Shown: piece by piece, positions 1-5,910 of the stretch
Layout: each line of letters opens with the position of its first letter
How positions within the stretch are numbered: the stretch's first letter is position 1
Position numbers and translations under genes: made by a program
The notes under the pieces: model-generated
The model's input: the letters and a program-made list of their open reading frames with translations, nothing else
What the model was told of the DNA's origin: nothing
Databases searched by the model: none
DNA from: Suilimivivens sp045586385
Lineage (GTDB): Bacteria; Bacillota; Clostridia; Lachnospirales; Lachnospiraceae
Reading direction: 5' to 3'
DNA length: 14,952 nucleotides
Assembly (NCBI GenBank): GCA_045586385.1
Contig: JAZNAE010000029.1
Coordinates: 1-14,952 of the forward strand

Positions 1-2
1 CT

Positions 3-560
3 CATTATGCATATGCGAGAACGTTTGAGGGTAAGTCTGTGATTACGACAGTCAACAATGGCGATAACGATGTAAATATGAGTCTTGCCTGTGGAGATTC
101 AGCAGAATATATAGGTGCATTATCTGGCGAACGAGCATCCGTAAACGGTGGTCGCATCCAGGTGAAGGTACCTGCAAACTCCGGTGAAATTTGGATTCCG
201 GCAGAAATTTGCAGTGAAAGTTTTGCGCCAATTAAGACAGTGGAGATAGAAAAAGTTCCGGAACCTGTGAAGGTTGTGGAAGTGCTTAAGAAGGAAGAAA
301 CTTTGACAGTGGAAGTTCCGAAGACAAAATCTGTTGAACAATCGAAGGTAGAGGTTGTAAATGTACAGGAAGAAAAGAAGTCAGAGGAAGTAGTGGTAGA
401 CTGGAACAAACGATATGAAGATATGACTGTGGAAGAACTTCAGGAAGCGATTCTCGAAAAGATGAGAAGAAATGGTCCGGTAACGGATTACATGTTGGGT
501 ACAGTTAGAGAAAATACACATCATGATTCCTTGGTGAATTGGGTTAAAAGCTTTCAATAA
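3..560 (+). CDS. GH13 alpha-amylase/neopullulanase-type enzyme, C-terminal part (5' truncated by window)
   Basis: The reading frame is open from the window edge (HYAYARTFEGKSVITTVNN...) to TAA at 558-560, so only the last 185 residues are seen. The first ~65 residues read as the beta-sandwich that closes GH13 enzymes of the cyclomaltodextrinase/neopullulanase type: an aromatic/Arg strand, a 'VNNGD' turn and an ending 'VKVPANSGEIWIP'. The catalytic barrel lies outside the window, so substrate (alpha-glucans) is inferred from family only. After the sandwich comes an odd tail: ~60 residues of Val/Glu/Lys/Pro-rich linker, then a ~50-residue helical module (from about DWNKRYEDMTVEELQEAILE to the C-terminus). 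This tail is not part of the standard GH13 fold. No membrane segment or sorting signal is seen in this part. A MalG-type permease at the other window end supports a starch/maltodextrin context. Confidence 0.75.
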   Translation, partial: HYAYARTFEGKSVITTVNNGDNDVNMSLACGDSAEYIGALSGERASVNGGRIQVKVPANSGEIWIPAEICSESFAPIKTVEIEKVPEPVKVVEVLKKEETLTVEVPKTKSVEQSKVEVVNVQEEKKSEEVVVDWNKRYEDMTVEELQEAILEKMRRNGPVTDYMLGTVRENTHHDSLVNWVKSFQ

Positions 561-804
561 ATATTAATTAAGATGTAATTTACTTTCTTCATTCTGTCCG
601 GAAACAGAAAAGTAGGATCTGAAGGAGTTGCCATCTATGGTACAAATAATTATGACCAATGAAGGACAAGATAAAGAGGATGCTGGAGAATGATGTTAGG
701 CATCACAGCATACCGCATAGGTAAGAAAGTAAGTAGATAAATTGAATATATTGTGGAATAATTGACGTGTTCGATGAGAGCGAAACCTTGAATTTGTCGA
801 GTAG
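561..804. other. Intergenic stretch with no supported gene
   Basis: No convincing gene or terminator is seen here. An 18-codon frame (637-693) with GGAG nine bases upstream is possible but has no recognisable content. A single copy related to the motif of the downstream array A (GGTAAGAAA at 720-728) lies out of phase with that array. Confidence 0.5.
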
Positions 805-1156
805 TTTCTACCCATATAAAGTGTTAATAGGAGTATAGGTAGAAAGAAAGCAGGCGAGGTTATTAGGGTTTCTTACCATAAAAGGAAAAACGAGTTTAGT
901 GGGTAGAGGTAGAAATGAATTGTTTTAGATATTTTCTTACTATAAATGAGATAAAGTCCATTATGGGTAGAGGAAATAAGATGGAAGTCTCTTACCATGG
1001 TGAAGTAATTGTGGTTTATGGGTAGATGAGTGCATAAGTACAGAAGTATTTTATCTGCCCATAGTGAAGAATAATAGCAGTATGGTAATATATGTGAGTA
1101 AGGAATATAGAAATTTTTCTTATCATAACGTAAAAATAGACTGATATGGTAAGAAA
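805..1156. repeat. Array A: six phased pairs of inverted 12-bp motifs, 64-bp period
   Basis: A 12-bp motif, consensus TTTCTTACCATA (variant TTTCTACCCATA), occurs in alternating orientation. Forward copies start at 805, 869, 933, 988, 1052 and 1116. Reverse-complement copies start at 834, 898, 962, 1017, 1081 and 1145. Each forward copy is followed by its partner exactly 29 bp later (17-bp gap). Pairs recur at 64, 64, 55, 64 and 64 bp, so the gaps between pairs are 23 bp except one of 14. The gap sequences are not alike, so this is not a recently amplified tandem repeat. The last pair (1116-1127 with 1145-1156) could form a 12-bp stem with one G-U; other pairs match less well. The layout recalls BIMEs (alternating repeats with short and long linkers), but the 12-mers are not palindromes and the linkers are not conserved. 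Function unknown; an ordered set of protein-binding half-sites is one reading. Confidence 0.85.
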
Positions 1157-1274
1157 GTTGAGAGATAACTTTCAGTAAGCCGGTGTGTTTAACTGAGAGA
1201 TAAATTTGAAGTTTACGCAGTGTAACCCGCTGCATAAAATATGTGGTGGATGTACATAATATCCATGAGCTATC
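1157..1274. other. Spacer between the two repeat arrays
   Basis: No gene is seen. A weak promoter-like pair (TTTACG at 1212-1217, TAAAAT at 1235-1240, 17-bp spacing) and two poor relatives of the array B motif (around 1231 and 1251) are present; none is convincing alone. Confidence 0.35.
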
Positions 1275-1416
1275 TGCGTATAATCAGATGTTTCGCACAT
1301 CACCTACTTGCGCATAATCAAAATGCAGGGTATAATGTGCGCATACTCAAAGAATATGAAAGTTGACCATATGCGCATAATCTAAAATCGAGAAGGTTAC
1401 ACATGTGCGCATAATA
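1275..1416 (+). repeat. Array B: five direct copies of TGCGCATAATC at 34/29-bp steps
   Basis: Copies start at 1275 (TGCGTATAATC), 1309 (TGCGCATAATC), 1338 (TGCGCATACTC), 1372 (TGCGCATAATC) and 1406 (TGCGCATAATA). The steps are 34, 29, 34 and 34 bp, leaving variable gaps of 23, 18, 23 and 23 bp with no shared sequence. The TGCGCA core is a dyad, and in copies 3 to 5 the flanks (AT.TGCGCATA) extend it. The last copy ends two bases before the GGAGG ribosome binding site of the ATPase gene. A good TATAAT box (1331-1336) sits in the short gap between copies 2 and 3. This position strongly suggests cis-regulation of the ATPase gene; the binding factor is unknown and could be the ATPase itself (inference). 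Confidence 0.85.
1308..1336 (+). promoter_or_regulatory. Candidate promoter embedded in array B
   Basis: TTGCGC (1308-1313) and a perfect TATAAT (1331-1336) are 17 bp apart. The -35 overlaps repeat copy 2 and the expected start (~1343) falls inside copy 3, so anything bound to the repeats would compete with RNA polymerase. The -35 is a poor match (TTG only), so confidence is limited. Confidence 0.4.
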
Positions 1417-1427
1417 TGGAGGTGCTT

Positions 1428-2786
1428 ATGCTATTACAAAGAAAAATATATAAAAAACTTTTGGAATGGAAGAATGAAAGCAAAGGGAAAAAAGCGCTTA
1501 TGGTGGAAGGGGCACGTCGAATTGGCAAGTCTACCATCTGTGAGGAGTTCGGAAAAAAAGAATACGAAAGTTATATTCTGATTGACTTCGCAAAAAAAGA
1601 TAAGGAAATTGAAATGTATTTTGAAACACATTTGAATGATCTTGATACTTTTTTTATGCTGTTGCAAACTCATTTTGGGAAAAAACTTACGGAAAGAAAA
1701 TCACTTATTATTTTTGATGAGGTACAGATATTTCCACAAGCAAGAGCTGCCATAAAATATCTGGTGGCAGACGGAAGATATGATTATATTGAAACAGGGT
1801 CTCTCATATCCATCAAAGAGAACGTAAAGGATATTGTAATACCATCCGAAGAACGGCACATCAATATGTATCCATTGGATTTCGAAGAGTTTGCTATTGC
1901 ACTGGGCGAGGAATTGCTCGTAGAGTATATCAAAAAGTGTTTCGAAAAGAAAGAACCGATGGAAAGAGGAATGCACAATAAGGCAATGCTGTTGTTTCAT
2001 CAGTATATGCTTGTGGGTGGTATGCCAAAGCCGGTGGTGGCATTTGTCGAGAATAAAAAGGATTTCACGGAGGCAGATAAGGAAAAGAGAGATATCCTCA
2101 GATTGTATCGTGAAGATATTATGAAGATAGATGCGAGATACAGAGGCAAGGTGCTTTCGATTTATGACCAGATTCCGGGATTTCTTTCACGGCACGAAAA
2201 ACGAATTGTATTTAAGCAGTTGCAAGATGGTAGTTATGCAGAGCAATACGAAGAAACCTTCTTTTGGTTAGCGGATTCTATGATATCCAATGAGTGCTTC
2301 TTGTGTAATGATCCAAATGTGGGATTGTCATTAAATGAAACGAGAAGCTATGTTAAGTGTTATTTGGGAGATACCGGGCTCCTGGTAAGCCATGCATTTG
2401 ATGAAAATGAATTGCTTGCGGATGAGGTGTATAAGCAAATACTGGCAGGAAAACTGGGAATCAATGAAGGAATGCTTTATGAAAATGCCATAGCACAGAT
2501 GCTGGTTGCAAATGGGCATAAGTTGTATTTCTATACGCACTACAATGAATATAAGCACAGAAATGATATGGAAATCGATTTTATTATCTCGAATAACAGC
2601 AAATTGAAATACAAGATGTATCCGATTGAAGTGAAATCAGGAAAGCAGTATAAAACAACATCATTGAATAATTTTAGAGAAAAATATAGGAATCGAATCG
2701 GGGAGAGTTACATCATTCATCCTAGAAATCTAATTATCAAAGATGGAATTGTTTGTATTCCACCATATATGACGATGATGTTATAA
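1428..2786 (+). CDS. AAA_14/DUF4143-family ATPase with PD-(D/E)XK-like C-terminal domain
   Basis: A 452-residue protein. The ATG at 1428 is preferred because GGAGG (1418-1422) lies five bases upstream; the ATG at 1416 overlaps this site and has none of its own. The N-terminal AAA+ domain shows Walker A GARRIGKST (residues 28-36), Walker B SLIIFDEVQ (Asp97-Glu98) and the family motif ETGSL (122-126) followed by the 'MYPLDFEEFA' segment. The C-terminal DUF4143 region carries a nuclease-fold-like set: Glu352 (YENAIAQ), Asp384 (MEIDFII) and Glu401-x-Lys403 (IEVKSGK). Length and order fit the AAA_14+DUF4143 family, which is widespread in gut Clostridia and Bacteroidetes and whose role is not settled. 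Whether the PD-(D/E)XK-like site cuts DNA or only binds it cannot be told from sequence. The gene follows array B directly, and a small membrane-protein gene follows 56 bp later. Confidence 0.85.
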   Translation: MLLQRKIYKKLLEWKNESKGKKALMVEGARRIGKSTICEEFGKKEYESYILIDFAKKDKEIEMYFETHLNDLDTFFMLLQTHFGKKLTERKSLIIFDEVQIFPQARAAIKYLVADGRYDYIETGSLISIKENVKDIVIPSEERHINMYPLDFEEFAIALGEELLVEYIKKCFEKKEPMERGMHNKAMLLFHQYMLVGGMPKPVVAFVENKKDFTEADKEKRDILRLYREDIMKIDARYRGKVLSIYDQIPGFLSRHEKRIVFKQLQDGSYAEQYEETFFWLADSMISNECFLCNDPNVGLSLNETRSYVKCYLGDTGLLVSHAFDENELLADEVYKQILAGKLGINEGMLYENAIAQMLVANGHKLYFYTHYNEYKHRNDMEIDFIISNNSKLKYKMYPIEVKSGKQYKTTSLNNFREKYRNRIGESYIIHPRNLIIKDGIVCIPPYMTMML

Positions 2787-2842
2787 AGATCGAAATGAAA
2801 TTTGAAGTTTACAATGAAATAATCGTAAGAAATGGAGATAAA

Positions 2843-3265
2843 ATGAGAACGAGCAAGTTTTTATATTATACAGGAATAACGATGAGTATGCTGATGGGAT
2901 TATGGCATTTTTTTGTACCTTGGATGTTTCAATGGTATTCCTATATTCCAAATGAATATGAAGTTTTAAAAGTTTCGATAAATTGGGTAAATCTATGTTT
3001 TTCTCTTTTTCTGTTTGGAATTAGTTTGATTATGCTATTGTGGGGGAAAAAGATTTTCGCATATAACAAAGAGGCAATTACTATTTATGGGTTTCTTGTT
3101 ATAGTATGGATATTCAGAGTAGTAATAGCGATTGTAAAGCCTTGTCCTCCTGAAGCAAACGTATTTCTGTCTTATGGACAATTTGTGGGTTCTGTTCTAA
3201 TTATGATTATGATGATAATACCATTTGTCAAGGTTATGAAAGAAAGTAAGAAGAATAAGGGATAG
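2843..3265 (+). CDS. Small four-helix integral membrane protein, function unknown
   Basis: A 140-residue protein. The frame is open further upstream into the ATPase gene, but the ATG at 2843 has GGAGA four bases ahead and starts a sensible membrane protein (MRTSKFLYYTG...). About four hydrophobic segments are visible: residues ~7-27 (including HFFVPWMFQWY), ~43-64, ~74-96 and ~107-130, with a Lys-rich end (KVMKESKKNKG). I do not recognise the family with confidence. No catalytic motif is seen. It lies 56 bp after the ATPase stop on the same strand, so co-transcription is possible but not shown. Confidence 0.65.
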   Translation: MRTSKFLYYTGITMSMLMGLWHFFVPWMFQWYSYIPNEYEVLKVSINWVNLCFSLFLFGISLIMLLWGKKIFAYNKEAITIYGFLVIVWIFRVVIAIVKPCPPEANVFLSYGQFVGSVLIMIMMIIPFVKVMKESKKNKG

Positions 3266-3280
3266 TCGATGTACTGGAAA

Positions 3281-3306
3281 CTTTCAGTTTTGTAAAGAAC
3301 TGAAAG
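3281..3306. other. Perfect 9-bp inverted repeat (hairpin)
   Basis: CTTTCAGTT (3281-3289) and AACTGAAAG (3298-3306) form a perfect 9-bp stem with an 8-base loop, 15 bases after the membrane-protein stop. No T-run follows, so a classic intrinsic terminator is not supported; it could still act as a 3' end stabiliser. Confidence 0.4.
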
Positions 3307-3307
3307 C

Positions 3308-3499
3308 ATGCGAAGATTTGAATTTGTAGATGGCTGGTAGTTGTAATTTGGAGCATTTAGTCAGGCATATCTGGATGATTTTCAAAAAGATAATGGTAAA
3401 CTAAAGAATAAGTATGTTAATGTACATGTGCCGTATTGGTATTTTAATATCACTGACCCGGATGGAAATACACTTGAAATAACAGGTGATTATAAATAG
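3308..3499 (+). pseudogene. Decayed 3' end of a VOC (glyoxalase/bleomycin-resistance-like) gene
   Basis: The frame ending at TAG 3497-3499 reads AFSQAYLDDFQKDNG... and ends YWYFNITDPDGNTLEITGDYK, the typical last strand of VOC-superfamily enzymes, which contains the metal-ligand Glu (here in NTLEI). Upstream in the same frame MRRFEFVDGW continues the VOC-like pattern but is interrupted by stops at 3338 and 3344, and the N-terminal half of the family is absent. I read this as a truncated, dead gene. It lies between the membrane-protein gene and the EamA transporter gene, whose start is only 31 bases further, so a past deletion or insertion at this junction is likely. Confidence 0.7.
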
Positions 3500-3530
3500 A
3501 TAAAATATGAATATACAAAATGGAGTTTTT

Positions 3531-4406
3531 ATGAAGAAAGTCATGAATCCACGTTTGATGCTGATTGCATCTATGACAATATTCGGTACCTTAGGTCTCT
3601 TTGTACGAAATATTTCGGTTTCTTCCGGAGAGTTGGCATTGTATCGAGCTGTTTTAGCAGCACTTCTGATTGCAATATTTTTATTAGTTACCAAACAGAA
3701 AATACCTTTTGCGAATATCAAGAAAGAAGTTCCGCTACTTCTTGCATCAGGTGTTGCCATGGGAATTAACTGGATTCTTTTGTTTGAGGCATACAAGTAC
3801 ACAACTGTATCTGTCGCAACATTGAGTTATTATTTCGCTCCTGTTATTGTCACAATCGTATGTCCGATTCTTTTTAAGGAAAAGCTGACAAGTAAACAAA
3901 TCATATGCTTTGTAATGTCCACTTTAGGCCTTGTTCTGATTACCGGCATTGGTGATGTGGGTGGTGGGAGTGATTTTGTTGGAATATTGTTTGGATTGGG
4001 TGCGGCAATATTCTATGCAACAGTCATTCTTCTGAACAAATTCATTAAAAATGTCGAAGGTATTCATAGAACATTTTTGCAGTTTCTTTCTGCTATTGTT
4101 ATCTTGATTCCATATGTTATAATGACGAGTGGAGTGACATTAGGAAATCTAAACAGCGTAGGTTGGGTGAATCTGCTGATTGTCGGTCTCATTCACACCG
4201 GAGTAACATACTGTATGTACTTTTCGTCCCTGAAAGAATTACCGGGGCAAAAAGCGGCGATTCTCAGCTACATTGATCCATTGGTAGCAGTATTGGTTTC
4301 CGTTGCTATCTTAGGAGAGACTATGACATTGTGGCAAGTGATAGGCGGCATTTTAATTTTAGGCTTTACGCTCTGGAATGAGATTACGCCTAAAGCCAAG
4401 GATTAG
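3531..4406 (+). CDS. EamA-type (DMT superfamily) transporter
   Basis: A 291-residue, ten-helix membrane protein made of two EamA repeats: residues ~1-130 (MLIASMTIFGTLGLFVRN..., ALYRAVLAALLIAIFLL, GVAMGINWILLFEAYKYT, SYYFAPVIVTI) and ~140-285 (FVGILFGLGAAIFYATVILLNKFI, QKAAILSYIDPLVAVLVSVAILGE, GGILILGFTLWNE). These are the usual DMT signatures, including the Pro in 'SY.AP/SYIDP' at the fourth helix of each repeat. The start at ATG 3531 is chosen because GGAG (3522-3525) is five bases upstream; the ATG at 3507 has no such site. DMT proteins export metabolites or amino acids by exchange or proton coupling; the substrate cannot be told. The next gene starts 37 bp downstream. Confidence 0.9.
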   Translation: MKKVMNPRLMLIASMTIFGTLGLFVRNISVSSGELALYRAVLAALLIAIFLLVTKQKIPFANIKKEVPLLLASGVAMGINWILLFEAYKYTTVSVATLSYYFAPVIVTIVCPILFKEKLTSKQIICFVMSTLGLVLITGIGDVGGGSDFVGILFGLGAAIFYATVILLNKFIKNVEGIHRTFLQFLSAIVILIPYVIMTSGVTLGNLNSVGWVNLLIVGLIHTGVTYCMYFSSLKELPGQKAAILSYIDPLVAVLVSVAILGETMTLWQVIGGILILGFTLWNEITPKAKD

Positions 4407-4443
4407 CTAGGTAGACCAATCAGCATATTAAAAGGTATATGTA

Positions 4444-5373
4444 ATGGAAAAAAGATGTAAAAACATTGTAGATACATGTTTACAGGAAAAAAGTAAAAAC
4501 CCCATTGAGATATTTAACAAAATCGTAACTATGGACTTTATAAGAATGCACGGACCGGAGCATCACATCTTAGATGGTGCGGCGATTTTGACAGCATTTT
4601 ATAATGCCGGCGGAGCCATTAATCTGCCACAGAGTTTGGAAGAACTGGTGCGACGCGGACTACAGATGCCGGGGGCAACTTGTGGGCAGTGGGGCGTATG
4701 CGGAGCCGTAAGTTCAATGGGTGCTGCATTGTCGATTATTGATGGAACCGGTCCCCTTTCTACTGATGAAACTTGGGGCAAGCATATGAAGTTTACATCT
4801 AAGGCACTGGGAAAACTGGCAGAAATTGGAGGTCCTAGGTGTTGTAAACGAGATGCGTATTTATCATTTCAAGAAGCAATTGAACATATAAATGAAAATT
4901 ATGATGTGCAACTTGAGAAAAGTGATATTAAGTGTGAATTTAGCAGTAAAAATCAGCAATGTATAAAGAATCGTTGTCCTTTTTACAAAAAGAAGATAGC
5001 ATTTATCTGTGTCCATAATTCCTGTAGAAGCCAGATTGCAGAAGTTTTAGGGAAAAAATATTTGTCGGATTCATTTGAATGTTATTCTGCCGGAACAGAA
5101 ACCAAGCCCCAAATCAATCAGGATGCAGTTCGCATTATGAAAGAATTGTACGATATAGATATGGAGAAAACGCAGTATTCAAAATTGATTACAGATATTC
5201 CGGATCCGGACATTGCAATTTCTATGGGATGTAATGTTACTTGCCCGTTTATAGGGAGAGCATTTGATGATAATTGGGGATTAGAGGATCCGACCGGAAA
5301 GCCGGATGAAGAGTTTAAGAAAGTTATTAGAGAAATAGAGGATAAAATCCGTGGTTGTTATCAGTATGGATAA
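4444..5373 (+). CDS. DUF5714 - arsenate-reductase-like (LMW-phosphatase fold) fusion protein
   Basis: A 309-residue two-domain protein. Residues ~25-180 match the DUF5714 style: HGPEHHILDGAAIL (36-49), Cys80/Cys86 in CGQWGVCGAVSSMGAAL, GGPRCCKRDAYLSFQEA (129-145) and a closing Cys triad (Cys164, Cys173, Cys178; 'N..C....CPF'). Residues ~184-307 are a LMW-tyrosine-phosphatase/thioredoxin-dependent ArsC domain: P-loop CVHNSCRS with CX5R (Cys189-Arg195), the redox pair in MGCNVTCPF (Cys263, Cys267), and LEDPTGKPDEEF with the Asp-Pro that acts as general acid in this fold. All three ArsC-type cysteines are present, so reductase activity is plausible, on arsenate or another substrate. There is no ArsR or arsenite-pump gene in the window. 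The start has AAAGG eight bases upstream. DUF5714 function is unknown; its eight or so conserved cysteines suggest metal or redox chemistry (inference). Confidence 0.8.
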   Translation: MEKRCKNIVDTCLQEKSKNPIEIFNKIVTMDFIRMHGPEHHILDGAAILTAFYNAGGAINLPQSLEELVRRGLQMPGATCGQWGVCGAVSSMGAALSIIDGTGPLSTDETWGKHMKFTSKALGKLAEIGGPRCCKRDAYLSFQEAIEHINENYDVQLEKSDIKCEFSSKNQQCIKNRCPFYKKKIAFICVHNSCRSQIAEVLGKKYLSDSFECYSAGTETKPQINQDAVRIMKELYDIDMEKTQYSKLITDIPDPDIAISMGCNVTCPFIGRAFDDNWGLEDPTGKPDEEFKKVIREIEDKIRGCYQYG

Positions 5374-5396
5374 CAAAGGGATAAAGAGGAATGAAC

Positions 5397-5852
5397 ATGA
5401 ATACAGCTGTTGAGTTAAGAATCCTTCAGGGAAATGAAATTGGATTATTGAAAGAATGTTTAGAAGAACTTGCCAGACATCATAATATGACATCTACTCA
5501 TTTTAAGGGATATTATCCAAGAAAATCATATATTGAAGTTATGGATAAATTTTGCCGGGAAGTAAACACAGGAACATCTTCTATTGCCGTAATACAAGAG
5601 AAGGATAGAATTATCGGATTTTGCAAGTGTGATGTGGAAGATGATAAGAACGGAAAACTTGATTACTTAGTTGTTTTACAATTTCATAGAGGCAAGGGAT
5701 ATGGTAAAATACTTATGGAATGGGCAATGAACTTTTTTGAGGAAAAAGGGATAGAAAGAATTGAAGTCAAAGTAGTTGAGGGAAATGAAACCATTCATTT
5801 GTATGAGAAGTATGGATTTAAGACAGCAAGCCATATTCTATGGAAGGGATAA
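5397..5852 (+). CDS. GNAT-family N-acetyltransferase
   Basis: A ~151-residue GNAT protein. ATG 5397 is preferred to ATG 5391 because GAGG (5386-5389) is only one base from the latter and seven from the former. The GNAT fold is visible: an N-terminal helix pair (LLKECLEELARHH), strand IAVIQEKDRIIGFCKCDVE, strand KLDYLVVLQFHRGKGYGKILMEW containing the acetyl-CoA pyrophosphate loop (HRGKGYGK, the R/Q-x-x-G-x-G/A motif), and the terminal IERIEVKVVEGNETIHLYEKYGFK (motif B, 'N..A/h.LYEKYGF'). Substrate unknown. It starts 23 bp after the DUF5714-ArsC gene, so the two are probably co-transcribed. Confidence 0.85.
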   Translation: MNTAVELRILQGNEIGLLKECLEELARHHNMTSTHFKGYYPRKSYIEVMDKFCREVNTGTSSIAVIQEKDRIIGFCKCDVEDDKNGKLDYLVVLQFHRGKGYGKILMEWAMNFFEEKGIERIEVKVVEGNETIHLYEKYGFKTASHILWKG

Positions 5853-5883
5853 TCTATAATAAGATAAAACGCAAAAGGATAAA

Positions 5884-5896
5884 GCCGCACAGCGGC
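5884..5896 (+). other. Small GC-rich hairpin just before the hydroxy-acid dehydrogenase start
   Basis: GCCGC-ACA-GCGGC forms a 5-bp stem with a 3-base loop, 14 bases before the ATG and five bases before the GGGGG stretch that serves as ribosome binding site. It may influence translation, but a stem this short is weak evidence. Confidence 0.25.
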
Positions 5897-5910
5897 GGAT
5901 TGGGGGTAAC

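Noticed and set aside
562..615. Terminator after the GH13 gene
   Set aside because: TACTTT/AAAGTA and CTGT/ACAG can pair, but with a large uneven internal loop and no T-run.
637..693. Short frame of 18 codons with GGAG nine bases upstream
   Set aside because: No recognisable peptide content, no promoter and no sign of conservation can be judged; may be chance.
873..1235. Minus-strand open frame of 120 codons across array A
   Set aside because: It spans the phased repeats, has a biased Tyr/Leu/Ser composition without a domain, and no ribosome binding site; openness follows from the base bias of the region.
805..1416. CRISPR array
   Set aside because: Repeats are 11-12 bp, degenerate, and in array A alternate in orientation; no cas genes are present in the window.
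4444..5373. An ars operon
   Set aside because: Only the ArsC-like domain is present; no ArsR, ArsB/Acr3 or ArsA gene, and the neighbouring exporter is an EamA protein.
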